Source: JBQTIQ01 sp052387955 (GTDB taxonomy: Bacteria; Actinomycetota; Acidimicrobiia; Acidimicrobiales; JACDCH01). Taken from it: DNA of 44,684 bases. Both the position numbers and the translations under genes were made by a program. Shown here in pieces: positions 9,401 through 18,897 of this stretch. The notes under the pieces are model-generated. The model saw only the letters and a program-made list of their open reading frames with translations, had not been told where the DNA came from and ran no database searches. Within the stretch, counting starts at the first letter, position 1; each line of letters opens with the position of its first letter. The DNA is taken from the NCBI GenBank assembly GCA_052387955.1, contig JBQTIQ010000041.1, positions 1-44,684 of the forward strand. The letters are read 5' to 3'.

Positions 9401-9680
9401 CGCCGCCGGCTCCTCGTCCCGGTGGACGCTCGAGGTCGACGGACGGGCCATGCCCCGCTTCGACGCCTTCGGCTGGGCCAACGGCTTCACCGTCGACGAG
9501 GGTGGCAGTGCCCGCCTCCGGTTCCGGACGCCGGTCACACGCTGGGCGCTCCTGGTCGTGCAGGTGGCGTTGTGGGGGGCAGCGCTCCGTCTGCTGTGGC
9601 GGAGCCGGCGCCGCCGCCGTGACGCGGCGGTCCCGCCCGTCGAGGCTGCTCGCCGGCCGGCGACCGTCGGGGCCCGGTGA
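6477..9680 (+). CDS. GT2 glycosyltransferase fused to a multi-pass membrane and extracytoplasmic domain
   Basis: The protein has about 1067 residues. The N-terminal quarter is a GT-A family 2 glycosyltransferase: VVAVVVAHDPGPWFDECLGS, then LIVDAGSTTDPT, HNGGFGPAANEVL, a metal-binding FCHDDVAL, CAPGGCTLVRADLF and LGEDLDLSWRAQVLG with the likely catalytic acid. A basic helical linker follows. From about residue 390 there are roughly ten or more membrane segments, then a soluble C-terminal region, a final membrane helix and a basic tail. This layout suggests a sugar is loaded on a carrier inside and used or sensed outside. GTG 6477 is preferred over TTG 6417 because the candidate -10 box lies between them. 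The stop overlaps the DUF5719 gene as GTGA. Family-level identity is firm; the substrate is unknown. Confidence 0.85.
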   Translation: MAPTPDTVAPRGPSVEDEVDFSDLEPAPPAPPVVAVVVAHDPGPWFDECLGSLDVQDYPSLSVLIVDAGSTTDPTPRVARLLPSAYIRRLDHNGGFGPAANEVLDVVEGGSFFLFCHDDVALAPDAVRLMVEEAFRSNAGVVSPKLVAWDNTRRLLAVGLSADKTGVAAPLVERAELDQEQHDAVRDVFCAPGGCTLVRADLFRALEGFDPGIDLLGEDLDLSWRAQVLGARVVVAPAAVVRHFEALDSRRPAGDRRRLTARHRLRTTLTCYGRLHLLRVVPQAAALAVLEALYALLAGRASQAGDVMGAWGWNLRRLDELRARRRQLQRLRQVPDSEVRRLQVRGSARVSAFLRGQIGHGDDRLRSVASAGRQLAGSLWSGPLRFMAAGWAVLIVVLFFGSRGLLAGDLPAFAGFPAFPSRPWTMFGHWFGGWRETGLGAEAPAPTAFALVGLGGLTLFTSMEWLRRLLVVVPLLVGVVGAWRMGRRAGPGLARLVTLVAFLAVPLPYDAIARGRWDGLLIWSAAPWVVMAVARLGGSPDQVGSAAPSFAARHTVVGLGLLVAVVGAFTPIMVLVPMVVAVGLVIGGIVAGRARHGAAMLAGAAGAAGIAVVLHIPWTFDFLLPGAGWSPLGGVRSADALGLEEILRFDTGPTGASFLGWLVLPAAALALVIGRDWRLEWAVRAWTVALVGWSLVWVGQRSWFSHGLGPPEAFLAPAAAALALSAGLGVAAFGADLPGYRFGWRQLASVVAAGSLALAVLPVVWASLDGRWRAPHQGFDAVLGFLDEEQASAGPFRTLWLGDPSLLPLGGWQLRDGLAYGTSAQGQPTVLDRWPGSLDGATELLQDALQLAETRQTSRLGRLLAPMGVRYVIVVNGATPGASLRLAATDLSAVLDEQLDLDDVAVDPSLSVFRNDAWVPSRVLLTGTPAEAARATDFFRVAAATDLRVGPPVLVQPKGAAGSSGDVPGPGTVYHAAGSSSRWTLEVDGRAMPRFDAFGWANGFTVDEGGSARLRFRTPVTRWALLVVQVALWGAALRLLWRSRRRRRDAAVPPVEAARRPATVGAR

Positions 9681-11542
9681 AGCACGGTCGCGGACGGTCC
9701 CGGGCCGACGCCGCCGCCGGGCCGGTCCCGTTACTTCCCGCCTCCGATCACGGCGGTGGTCCCGGCCGCCGGCGGCAGGGCCCGGCCGTCCCTGGGCCCC
9801 GCGGTCCCGAGGACCGGGCCGGGGGCCGCGACGACAGCCGCCGGCCGGTCCGCCGCCTGCCGGCGCTGGTGCTGGTGGCGCTGGTGCTGGCGGCGCTGAG
9901 CCTCGGCGACCGCAATCCTCCCACCGACCGGGTCGGCACCGCCGCCTCTCCCGTGGCCATGCCCGTCGCCGCCCGCGCCGACGCCTTGGGCTCCACGTTC
10001 TTCTGCGCCGGCGGCACGGCCACCGCCGACGGTGCCTTCGACCTGACGGTGGTCATCGCCAACCCTGGCCCTGTCCCGGTCCGGGTCACGGTGACCGCCT
10101 ACCCCGGCGCCTTCGACACCGCCGAGGCGCTCGCCGCGCTGTCCGGGCTGGCGCCGGTCTCCAAGCAGTACACGATCAAGCCCCGGTCCCGAGGTGAGGT
10201 GCGAGTGGGGGAGATCCAGGCGTCGCCGTTCGTTGCCGCCCTGGTCGAGGCGGTGGGAGGCCCGGTGGCGGTCGAGCACCGCGTCGTCGGCCCTCGCGGC
10301 ACCGATTCGGGCCCGTGCCCCTCGGCTGCTTCGCCGACCTGGTTCTTCCCCGATGGCACCACCACCGTGGACGCCCACGAGTTCCTGTCGCTCTTCAACC
10401 CGTTCCCCGGCGATGCCACCGTCGACCTCACCTTCACCACCTCGGAGGGGTTCCGGTCGCCCCAGGCCTTGCAGAACTACCTGGTCCCCGGCGGCTCGGT
10501 ACGGGTGGTGGACGTCGGCACCCTGCTCAAACGGCACGAGGTGGTATCGGCCACGGTCGAGGCCAGCGGCGGCCAGTTGGTGGTAGCCCGCCTCCAGGAC
10601 TTCGACGGCACCGACCGCGCCCATCCGGGCGGGCTGGCCGTCACCGCCGGCGCCCCGAGGGCCCAGCCGGTGTGGATGTTCGCCGAGGGCCAGAAGGGCG
10701 AGGGCGTGCGGGAGACCTACACCGTCTACAACCCAGGCCAGGAACCGGCCCGGGCCCAGTTGGAGGTGGCGCTCGACAACCCCGAGGTGAACGGCATCGT
10801 CGACCCGATCCCGGTCGAAGTGGCGCCACGCGCCTTCGCTCGGGTCGCCATGCACGACGAGAACCGGGTGCCCCCCGGCGTCGGTCACGCGGTGGTGGTC
10901 CGCACCCTCAACGGTGTCCCGGTGGTGGCCGAACGGGCCATCGCCAGTGGCGAGCCGGCCGACAAGGTCGGATACGCCCCCGCGCTGGGGGCACCCCTGG
11001 TCGCCCGCACCTGGCTCTTCGCCGACGGCCGGGCCGATGCCACCGTGGCCGAGTTCGTCACGGTGCTCAACCCCTCGCCCGATCGGGTGGTACGGGTGTC
11101 CTTCACCGCCCTCGCCCAGGGCCAGGACCTGGCCATCGACGGCCTGAGAGACGTGGAGGTCCGTCCCGGTGGCCGCATCGTCGTCGACCTCGGCGCCCAC
11201 GTGAACCGGGCCGACCTTCCCCTCGTGGTCGATGCCGACGGGCCGGTGACCGCCGAGCGGGGCCTGTACCGCGCCGACCGGGCCGGCATTTCCTTGGCGG
11301 CGGGGATCCCGCTGCCCGAGGGGACCGAGGAGCCGCGGTTGGACCCGCCGGCGCTCGCCGAACCGCCCGAGCCCCCGGAGCCGGACGCCACCGAGCCCGT
11401 GCCCCCCGACACTGCCTCACCCTCTCCTGGGGCCACGTCGTCCCCCGGACCAGCCTCCACGCCGCCGCCGTCGTCGTCAGCCGCTCCGCCCGCCGCCTCC
11501 AGCCCGCCACCGACGACCGCCCCCGCTCCGGGTGGCAACTGA
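9677..11542 (+). CDS. DUF5719-family secreted or membrane-anchored protein
   Basis: The 621-residue product has a basic N-terminal region, then one hydrophobic segment (LPALVLVALVLAALSLG, about 61-77) acting as signal or anchor. An extracytoplasmic body follows, made of repeated beta-rich modules. Several modules carry a W-F/M-F-A/P-D/E-G motif followed by a phrase like LFNPFPGDATVDLTF, YTVYNPGQEPARAQLEV or VTVLNPSPDRVVRVSF. The last 80 residues are a Pro/Ser/Thr/Ala-rich tail. This matches actinobacterial DUF5719 proteins, which often follow giant GT2 membrane proteins. The GTG start overlaps the upstream stop by 4 bp, so the two proteins are probably made together and may form a complex outside the membrane. 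Function is unknown. Confidence 0.8.
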   Translation: MKHGRGRSRADAAAGPVPLLPASDHGGGPGRRRQGPAVPGPRGPEDRAGGRDDSRRPVRRLPALVLVALVLAALSLGDRNPPTDRVGTAASPVAMPVAARADALGSTFFCAGGTATADGAFDLTVVIANPGPVPVRVTVTAYPGAFDTAEALAALSGLAPVSKQYTIKPRSRGEVRVGEIQASPFVAALVEAVGGPVAVEHRVVGPRGTDSGPCPSAASPTWFFPDGTTTVDAHEFLSLFNPFPGDATVDLTFTTSEGFRSPQALQNYLVPGGSVRVVDVGTLLKRHEVVSATVEASGGQLVVARLQDFDGTDRAHPGGLAVTAGAPRAQPVWMFAEGQKGEGVRETYTVYNPGQEPARAQLEVALDNPEVNGIVDPIPVEVAPRAFARVAMHDENRVPPGVGHAVVVRTLNGVPVVAERAIASGEPADKVGYAPALGAPLVARTWLFADGRADATVAEFVTVLNPSPDRVVRVSFTALAQGQDLAIDGLRDVEVRPGGRIVVDLGAHVNRADLPLVVDADGPVTAERGLYRADRAGISLAAGIPLPEGTEEPRLDPPALAEPPEPPEPDATEPVPPDTASPSPGATSSPGPASTPPPSSSAAPPAASSPPPTTAPAPGGN

Positions 11543-11599
11543 CGGGCGCCTCGGCCCGTCGTGTCGCGCCGGGCCGGCCCCGGGCAGACTGGTGGCGCG

Positions 11600-12064
11600 A
11601 TGACGTGGCTCCTCCTGGTCCTCCCGGTGTTGGCGGCGGCGGTCGCGGCGGCGGCGGTCATCCAGCGTCGCTCGCGACCGGGCCCCGCTACCCGGCCCCG
11701 TCACATGGCGGCCCCCGCCGTGCTCGACCGGGCCGACTTCGACCGGCCCACGGCACCCTGGCTGGTGGCCGTGTTCACGTCGGCCACCTGCGACGCGTGC
11801 GCAGGTGCGATGGCACGGGCCTTCCCCCTGGACAGCCCGTCGGTGGCGGTGCAGTCCGTCGAGTTCCCGGCCCGGAGGGACCTCCACGACCGTTACGCCA
11901 TCGACTCGGTCCCGCTGGTGGCGGTGGCCGACGCCGATGGCGTGGTCCGTGCCTCCTTCCTCGGTGTGCCCTCGTCAGCCGACCTGTGGGCCGCCGTCGC
12001 CGAGCTTCGCCACCCCGGCTCGGTACCCGCCGGTTGCGACCACCACGGATCGGCACGGTCCTAG
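11600..12064 (+). CDS. Membrane-anchored thioredoxin-fold protein
   Basis: The product has about 154 residues. An N-terminal membrane anchor (WLLLVLPVLAAAVAAAAVI) is followed by a thioredoxin-like domain: PWLVAVFTSATCDACAGAM holds a CxxC site (CDAC), and the cis-proline region is DSVPLVAVADADG. It could reduce or shuttle disulfides on the outer membrane face, or serve an oxidoreductase such as a peroxiredoxin. The ATG at 11600 is preferred over an in-frame GTG at 11561 because it places the hydrophobic segment at the very N-terminus. It follows the DUF5719 gene in the same direction. The specific partner is not evident. Confidence 0.8.
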   Translation: MTWLLLVLPVLAAAVAAAAVIQRRSRPGPATRPRHMAAPAVLDRADFDRPTAPWLVAVFTSATCDACAGAMARAFPLDSPSVAVQSVEFPARRDLHDRYAIDSVPLVAVADADGVVRASFLGVPSSADLWAAVAELRHPGSVPAGCDHHGSARS

Positions 12065-12065
12065 C

Positions 12066-12137
12066 TGGTCTGCTGCGGGCGTCGCTTCGCTCCTGCCTCC
12101 GCAGACTGTCGCCGGCGGCCTGGCGGCCGCGACGGCG
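12066..12137 (+). repeat. Dispersed repeat R1, copy a
   Basis: These 72 bases match 36728-36799 at 71 of 72 positions in the same orientation; the only difference is C/T near 12088. The first 17 bases or so (GCTGGTCTGCTGCGGGC, 12064-12080) recur at 12144-12160, an 80-bp direct repeat. The element fills the gap between the thioredoxin-like gene and the convergent ftsH stop. Confidence 0.9.
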
Positions 12138-12171
12138 GTGCTGGCTGGTCTGCTGCGGGCCGCGAGCCTGG

Positions 12172-14217
<2,046 letters not shown>

Positions 14218-14235
14218 TCCCTCATGCTAATCCCG

Positions 14236-14241
14236 AGGGTA
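14236..14241 (-). promoter_or_regulatory. Candidate -10 box of ftsH
   Basis: On the minus strand TACCCT lies 18 bases before the ATG at 14217, with GAGGGA right before the start codon. The match is short and is supported mainly by similar boxes before other genes here. Confidence 0.35.
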
Positions 14242-14346
14242 CCCCACTCCGCCGGTCACCCTGGCGGTGATCGTGGTCACCCGCCGTCACCATCGGTACA
14301 GCATCCCCGCAGGGCGGGCACGGGAAGGGTAGCGTCCGCATATGTC

Positions 14347-14415
14347 GGCGTTCCCCGGCCACGCAGGCCGCTCGTGGCCGCACCTCCGCTGGCGCTGCAG
14401 TGCTCGCATCGGTGG
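14347..14415 (+). repeat. Dispersed repeat R2, copy a
   Basis: About 69 bases are closely similar to 38848-38917 (same strand) and to 27622-27691 (opposite strand). A 7-bp stem GGCCACG/CGTGGCC (14357-14363 and 14373-14379) is kept in the copies, with one mismatch in the 27622 copy. It lies between ftsH and the DUF3499 gene. Confidence 0.85.
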
Positions 14416-14475
14416 GCTCGGGAAAGGTGGTCGTTCGGCTCGACTGCGGGCAAGCTACGAAGTGACCGGGCGACG

Positions 14476-14709
14476 ATGAGCCGGATTTGCGCCCGCCCCG
14501 ACTGCAACCAGTCGGCGGTGGCCACGTTGAGCTACGACTACGCCGGCCGCAAGGCGTGGATCGAGCGGCTGTCGGCCGAGGCTCACCCGATGACCCACGA
14601 CCTGTGCGGGCGCCACGCCACCGGCCTGTCGGTGCCCTACGGCTGGCGTCTCGAGGACCGCCGGACCGTCGCCACCCTCCTGCCCCGCCGGGAGCCCTGG
14701 GCCAGCTAG
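14476..14709 (+). CDS. DUF3499 family protein
   Basis: The 77-residue product starts MSRICARPDCNQSAVATLSY and contains DLCGRHATGLSVPYGWRLED. It matches the actinobacteria-restricted DUF3499 family, with cysteines in CARPDC and an LCxxH motif that could form a zinc-binding knuckle. The biochemical role is unknown. In mycobacteria the family member sits next to manB; here manB is about 5 kb downstream on the same strand. The ATG at 14476 gives the family N-terminus. A -10-like TACGAA lies at 14456-14461. The frame lies within a much longer open frame antisense to ftsH, which is an artefact. Confidence 0.88.
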   Translation: MSRICARPDCNQSAVATLSYDYAGRKAWIERLSAEAHPMTHDLCGRHATGLSVPYGWRLEDRRTVATLLPRREPWAS

Positions 14710-14761
14710 TTCCGGGCGCGGGCTCGTCGGGACGCACCAGGTGCGGCTTTACTGCCCGCCG

Positions 14762-15496
14762 GTGACCAACGAGCTCGGCACCGACGGCGCCGCCGCGTCC
14801 ACGTCCCTGCCCCGGTGGGGGCTGGCCGACGTGGCCGTCGGCTTCGTCGCCGCCTTCGTGCTGGTGCAGCTGCTGGCACCGGTGGCCTACGCCGTCACCG
14901 GGGTCGATTTCGGCACCCCCGACGACGAGGCACCGCTGCGGACGCTGGCGCTGCGCCAGGTGCCCTACTACGCCGGCTTCCTGGCCGCCGCGCTCGTGGC
15001 CACCCACCTCCGGGGCAACGGCCCGGTGCGCGACCTCGGGTTCCGCTTCCGCCCGGCCGACCCGCTCATCGGTGTCCCCGCCGGGGTGCTCACCCAGCTG
15101 GCCGGCTTCGTGATCTACCTCCCCCTGTTCTGGCTCAGCGACCTCGACGTCAGCGACCTCGACGCGCCGGCCCGGGAACTGGCCGACAAGGCCCAGGGCG
15201 CCGGCGGCGTGATCCTGCTGGCGTTGGTGGTTGTCGTGGCTGCCCCCCTGGTGGAGGAGATCTTCTTCCGTGGCCTGCTGCTGCGGGCGATCGAGCGCAG
15301 GGCCGGCACCAACTGGGCGGTGGCCCTGTCCTCGATCGTGTTCGCCGCCACCCACTTCCAGTTGCTGCAGCTCCCCGCACTGGCCCTCTTCGGGCTGGTA
15401 GCCGCCATCCTCACCGTCCGCACCGGCCGCCTCGGCCCCGCCATCGCCGCCCACTGCGCGTTCAACGCCGTCGCCCTTGTGACCCTCCTGGCCTGA
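14762..15496 (+). CDS. CPBP-family intramembrane metalloprotease (Abi/CAAX-type)
   Basis: This multi-pass membrane protein of about 244 residues carries the three CPBP motifs: EExxxR in VEEIFFRG, FxxxH in FAATHF and HxxxN in HCAFN. These form the metal/glutamate site of type II CAAX-protease relatives. About seven membrane segments are visible, starting with VAVGFVAAFVLVQLLAPVAY. Bacterial members process or protect membrane peptides, including bacteriocin immunity; the substrate here is unknown. GTG 14762 or GTG 14741 (seven residues longer) could be the start; neither has a clear Shine-Dalgarno. Repeat R3 begins 11 bp after the stop. Confidence 0.88.
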   Translation: MTNELGTDGAAASTSLPRWGLADVAVGFVAAFVLVQLLAPVAYAVTGVDFGTPDDEAPLRTLALRQVPYYAGFLAAALVATHLRGNGPVRDLGFRFRPADPLIGVPAGVLTQLAGFVIYLPLFWLSDLDVSDLDAPARELADKAQGAGGVILLALVVVVAAPLVEEIFFRGLLLRAIERRAGTNWAVALSSIVFAATHFQLLQLPALALFGLVAAILTVRTGRLGPAIAAHCAFNAVALVTLLA

Positions 15497-15506
15497 CGCC
15501 GATGCT

Positions 15507-15647
15507 CCCGGGGGCTGCGCCCCTCGGCGCCTTCGGCGCCTGCCCATCGCCGCCCGGCTCGCTGGCGGTCGCACGGTCGGCCTCTGCTCGGTCGCGGAAC
15601 GTGTCACAACGTCAGGTCTTTGCGGGACCCAGCCGAGCTAGGCCGAA
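15507..15647 (+). repeat. Dispersed composite repeat R3, copy a (both modules)
   Basis: The left module (GGGGGCTGCGCCCC and the following ~70 bases) matches 15877-15952 and the reverse complement of 37690-37765. The right module (TGCTCGGTCGCGGAACGTGT onward through CACAACGTCA) matches the reverse complement of 37630-37690. Its terminal arms are degenerate relative to the perfect 13-bp arms at 37638-37687. Confidence 0.85.
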
Positions 15648-15695
15648 CGGCCTGGTTTCGTTCAGCCCGGGCAGGGCTCGGTCGATTCCTTCGAC

Positions 15696-15872
15696 ATGCC
15701 TTGCCCCCGCTGCTCCCGCCCCCTGGCCCGCATCACCGTCAAGGTGCGCCACCGTGACCTGGAGATGCGCTCGTGCACCCGGTGCGACCTTCGGTCGTGG
15801 TTCGGTGACGACGGCGAGATGACCATCGCCGACATCCTGGGCCGGGACCCGGTGCGGTCCAGGAGCCGCTGA
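15696..15872 (+). CDS. Small zinc-ribbon protein
   Basis: The 58-residue product is MPCPRCSRPLARITVKVRHR followed by DLEMRSCTRCDLRSWFGDDG and a short basic end. Two CxxC pairs (CPRC at 3-6, CTRC at 27-30) about 20 residues apart, separated by beta-prone sequence, make a typical zinc ribbon. It may bind nucleic acid or another protein; no family name is assigned. Codon third positions are GC-rich, as in true genes here. It is enclosed between two R3 copies, and the upstream ribosome-binding site is weak. Confidence 0.65.
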   Translation: MPCPRCSRPLARITVKVRHRDLEMRSCTRCDLRSWFGDDGEMTIADILGRDPVRSRSR

Positions 15873-15876
15873 GCCT

Positions 15877-15952
15877 CCTGGGGGCTGCGCCCCCGCTCGC
15901 TGCGCTCGCGCCCCATCGCCGTCCGGCTCGCTGGCGCTCGTCCGGCCGGCCA
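15877..15952 (+). repeat. Dispersed repeat R3, copy b (left module only)
   Basis: This starts CCTGGGGGCTGCGCCCCC, itself a hairpin, and matches the left modules of the other R3 copies. It begins 5 bp after the zinc-ribbon stop. The right module (with TTGTCACAACGTCAT) is missing. Confidence 0.85.
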
Positions 15953-16037
15953 GGAGCTGCGGCTATCCCGCCGCAGCTCCTGGGCCCAGGGTGGCCCGAC
16001 CGCCGCGACGCCAGGCGGCCGAGGGGGCCATGCCAGG

Positions 16038-18890
16038 ATGGCGCCCGTGGAGACCCTTCCCGGGCGGCGCGCTGTCTCCGACAAGACGCCCGTGTACGAC
16101 CTCGACCTCGACCTCGACCCGGCGCCGGCGCCGTCGTCGGACGGCGCCGGCGGGCCGGGCTTCGACGACGCCGGACGAGCCGAGGCCCGACGCCGCCTCG
16201 TGCGCCGGGTCGTCGACATCGTGGTCATCGCTGCTGTCGTTGCGTTCGTGCTGGCCCAGGCCGGGCCCCGCAACCTGTTCACCGCCACCACGCCCGCCGG
16301 CGGTGACATGGGCGCCCACGTGTGGGGCCCTGCCTTCCTGCGCGACCACCTGTTGTCCCAGGGCCGGCTGACGGGCTGGACGCCCGACTGGTATGCCGGG
16401 TTCCCCGCCTACCAGTTCTACATGGTCCTCCCGGCGCTGGCGATCGTGGCCGTCAACGTCGGGCTCCGGGGCTGGGCCGCGCTGGTGCCGGGGGTGGGGG
16501 CCGTCGCCCTGGGCGTGCTCGCCTGGCGCAGCGCCCCCCGCAGCCTTCGCCGCCGGCTCCTGGTCACGGCCGCCGTCGCGGTAGGGGTGCTCGGCATCGG
16601 CGTGCCCTACGGCATCGCCTTCAAGGTCGTCTCGGTGTCGGGCCTCCTGGCTCTCCCCGTGTGCGCCTACCTGTTCGGCCGCCTGGCCCGCCTCCCGTTC
16701 CCCACGCCGGCCATGTTGGCGGTGGTGACGCTCGTGTTCGTGTTCAACCGGGAGCCGGCCGGTTCGGGCACCGGCAACATCATCGGCGGCAACTTCACGT
16801 CGACGATGGCCGGCGAGTTCTCCTTCACGATCAGCCTCGCCCTCGCCCTGGCCTACCTCGGTGTACTCGTCGCCGGCTTGCGCACCGGGCGCTACCGGTG
16901 GTTGGGCGCGCTCCTGTTGGCCCTCACCGCGCTCTGCCACCTGATCCCGGCCATCTTCGCCGTCATCGCCTCGCTCTGCGCGCTGGCGGTGTGGCCCGGC
17001 CGCCGGCGGCTCCACTGGTTGGCGACCTCGGGACCGGTGGCCGCATTGGTGGCCGCCTTCTGGTGCCTGCCCTTCGTGGGCCGGGCCAGCTACCTGAACG
17101 ACATGGGGTGGGAGAAGAGCCCGGCCGGCATCGGTCAGTTCAACCTCTGGCACATCCTCACCAACCGGCCGCCGCGGCCTGACCTCGGCGTCCAGCTCGA
17201 CCAGGTGCGCTCACAGATATGGGAGCAGTTCCTCTTCCCCACCGGGCTGCGGGCGGTGCTGATGCTCGCCCTGGTCGGCGTCATCGTGTCGGTCGTGATG
17301 CGCATCAGGGTCGGCCTCTGGCTGGGACTGATCAACCTGGTGCTGATGGTGGCGTTCATCGTCACGCCCGAGAGCCGGCTCTGGAACGCCCGCCTGTTGC
17401 CCTTCTACTACCTGTGCGCCGGCCTGCTGGCGGCATTGGCCGTCACCGAACTGGCCCGCTCGGTGGCGGCGCTGGTGGCCCGAGACCCGATGCGACCGGT
17501 CTTCGCCATCAAGGTCGCCGCCCCGGCCGCGTTCCTGGCCGTGGTGCTGGTGGTGGTGGCGCTGCCCTTGCGGTCGCTGCCGAGGGAGAGCGTCGCCCCT
17601 GACGGCACGTTCCAGTGGGGGCCGTTCAAGAACGGGGCCGAGCCCCACCCGGCCCGGGACTGGGCCCGGTGGAACTACTCCGGCTACGAGGCCAAGCCCG
17701 CCTACCCGGAGTACCACGGCCTCATGAGCACCATGGCCGCGGTCGGGAGCGAGCGGGGCTGCGGCCGGGCCATGTGGGAGTACGAGGACGTCCGGCTGAA
17801 CCTCTACGGCACGCCGATGGCCCCGATGCTGCTGCCGTACTGGACCGACGGCTGCATCGGCTCGATGGAGGGGCTCTTCTTCGAGGCGTCGATGACGACG
17901 CCGTTCCACTTCATCAACCAGCGCGAGCTCTCGGCCCAGTGCTCGTGCGCCCAGCGCAACCTCCCCTACGCCCAGGGGCTCGACATGGCCAAGGGGGTCG
18001 AGCACCTGCAGTTGCTGGGTGTTCGCTACTACCTGGCCTTCTCGCCCAGTGCGGTCGAGGCCGCCGCCGCCCACCCCGACCTGTCCGAGGTCGCCACCAG
18101 CGGCCCGTGGCACGTCTTCGAGGTGGCCGACGCCCCGCTGGTCGAACCGCTCGACAACCAGCCGGCGGTGGTCGTCGGCCAGACCGACGGCATCGAATGG
18201 GTCTACGGCGAGTCCTCGCCCCACACCCCGGGCGCGGAGCACCCCAAGGCCGAGGGCCCGGCCATGACCTGGTACCAGGACCCCGAGCGCTGGGACGTGT
18301 TCCTGGCGTCGTCGGGCCCGGCGGAGTGGGCCCGGGTGCAGCCGGGAGACCGCCCACCAGCCCGGGACATGCCCGACGTGGAGGTCAGCGGGGTGCGCAG
18401 CGGCGTCGACGGCATCGCCTTCGACGTCGACCGGGTCGGGGCCCCGGTCCTGGTGAAGGCGTCGTACTTCCCCAACTGGAAGGTCGAAGGCGCCGACGGG
18501 CCCTACCGGGTGGCACCCAACCTGATGGTGGTGGTGCCGACGTCGAACCATGTCAGCCTGCACTACGGCTCGACCCCGCTCGACTACGCCGCCTACCTCC
18601 TCACCTTCATCGGGATCGGGTTGCTCGTGGTGCTGGCCCGCCGCCGGCCCCTGGGCATGCCCGAAGACGGCTTCGGCGAGCACGACGCCCTGGCCGCGTT
18701 CCTCGCCGGCAACCCCGATGCCGCCGCCGCCGACCACGATGGCCCCGACGAACGGCCCCGGCCGTGGTGGCGGCGTTCCTTCCGGGGCCGGGGCCCGACC
18801 TCGGCCGCCGACGAGAGCCCCGACCGCTGGGGGGGATCGGACGACGGCCAGGCCGAGGCGCCGGGCCGGGACGCCCCGGCGCACCGATAG
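16038..18890 (+). CDS. Large polytopic membrane protein, PTPS-related / GT-C-like
   Basis: The 950-residue product has an acidic N-terminal tail (with DLDLDLD), a first TM at about 59-75, then GGDMGAHVWGPAFLRDHLL and GWTPDWYAGFPAYQFYMVLP. This loop arrangement is typical of actinobacterial membrane proteins annotated as 6-pyruvoyl-tetrahydropterin-synthase-related and of GT-C glycosyltransferases, where the acidic D/E is catalytic. About twelve membrane segments follow, then a soluble domain (about 500-850) with several aromatic motifs and Cys pairs, a last TM, and an Arg/Asp-rich tail. It probably acts in polysaccharide assembly outside the membrane using lipid-linked sugars, consistent with the GtrA-GT2 gene 7 bp downstream. 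It has no relation to pterin synthesis. Confidence 0.75.
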   Translation: MAPVETLPGRRAVSDKTPVYDLDLDLDPAPAPSSDGAGGPGFDDAGRAEARRRLVRRVVDIVVIAAVVAFVLAQAGPRNLFTATTPAGGDMGAHVWGPAFLRDHLLSQGRLTGWTPDWYAGFPAYQFYMVLPALAIVAVNVGLRGWAALVPGVGAVALGVLAWRSAPRSLRRRLLVTAAVAVGVLGIGVPYGIAFKVVSVSGLLALPVCAYLFGRLARLPFPTPAMLAVVTLVFVFNREPAGSGTGNIIGGNFTSTMAGEFSFTISLALALAYLGVLVAGLRTGRYRWLGALLLALTALCHLIPAIFAVIASLCALAVWPGRRRLHWLATSGPVAALVAAFWCLPFVGRASYLNDMGWEKSPAGIGQFNLWHILTNRPPRPDLGVQLDQVRSQIWEQFLFPTGLRAVLMLALVGVIVSVVMRIRVGLWLGLINLVLMVAFIVTPESRLWNARLLPFYYLCAGLLAALAVTELARSVAALVARDPMRPVFAIKVAAPAAFLAVVLVVVALPLRSLPRESVAPDGTFQWGPFKNGAEPHPARDWARWNYSGYEAKPAYPEYHGLMSTMAAVGSERGCGRAMWEYEDVRLNLYGTPMAPMLLPYWTDGCIGSMEGLFFEASMTTPFHFINQRELSAQCSCAQRNLPYAQGLDMAKGVEHLQLLGVRYYLAFSPSAVEAAAAHPDLSEVATSGPWHVFEVADAPLVEPLDNQPAVVVGQTDGIEWVYGESSPHTPGAEHPKAEGPAMTWYQDPERWDVFLASSGPAEWARVQPGDRPPARDMPDVEVSGVRSGVDGIAFDVDRVGAPVLVKASYFPNWKVEGADGPYRVAPNLMVVVPTSNHVSLHYGSTPLDYAAYLLTFIGIGLLVVLARRRPLGMPEDGFGEHDALAAFLAGNPDAAAADHDGPDERPRPWWRRSFRGRGPTSAADESPDRWGGSDDGQAEAPGRDAPAHR

Positions 18891-18897
18891 CACACCG

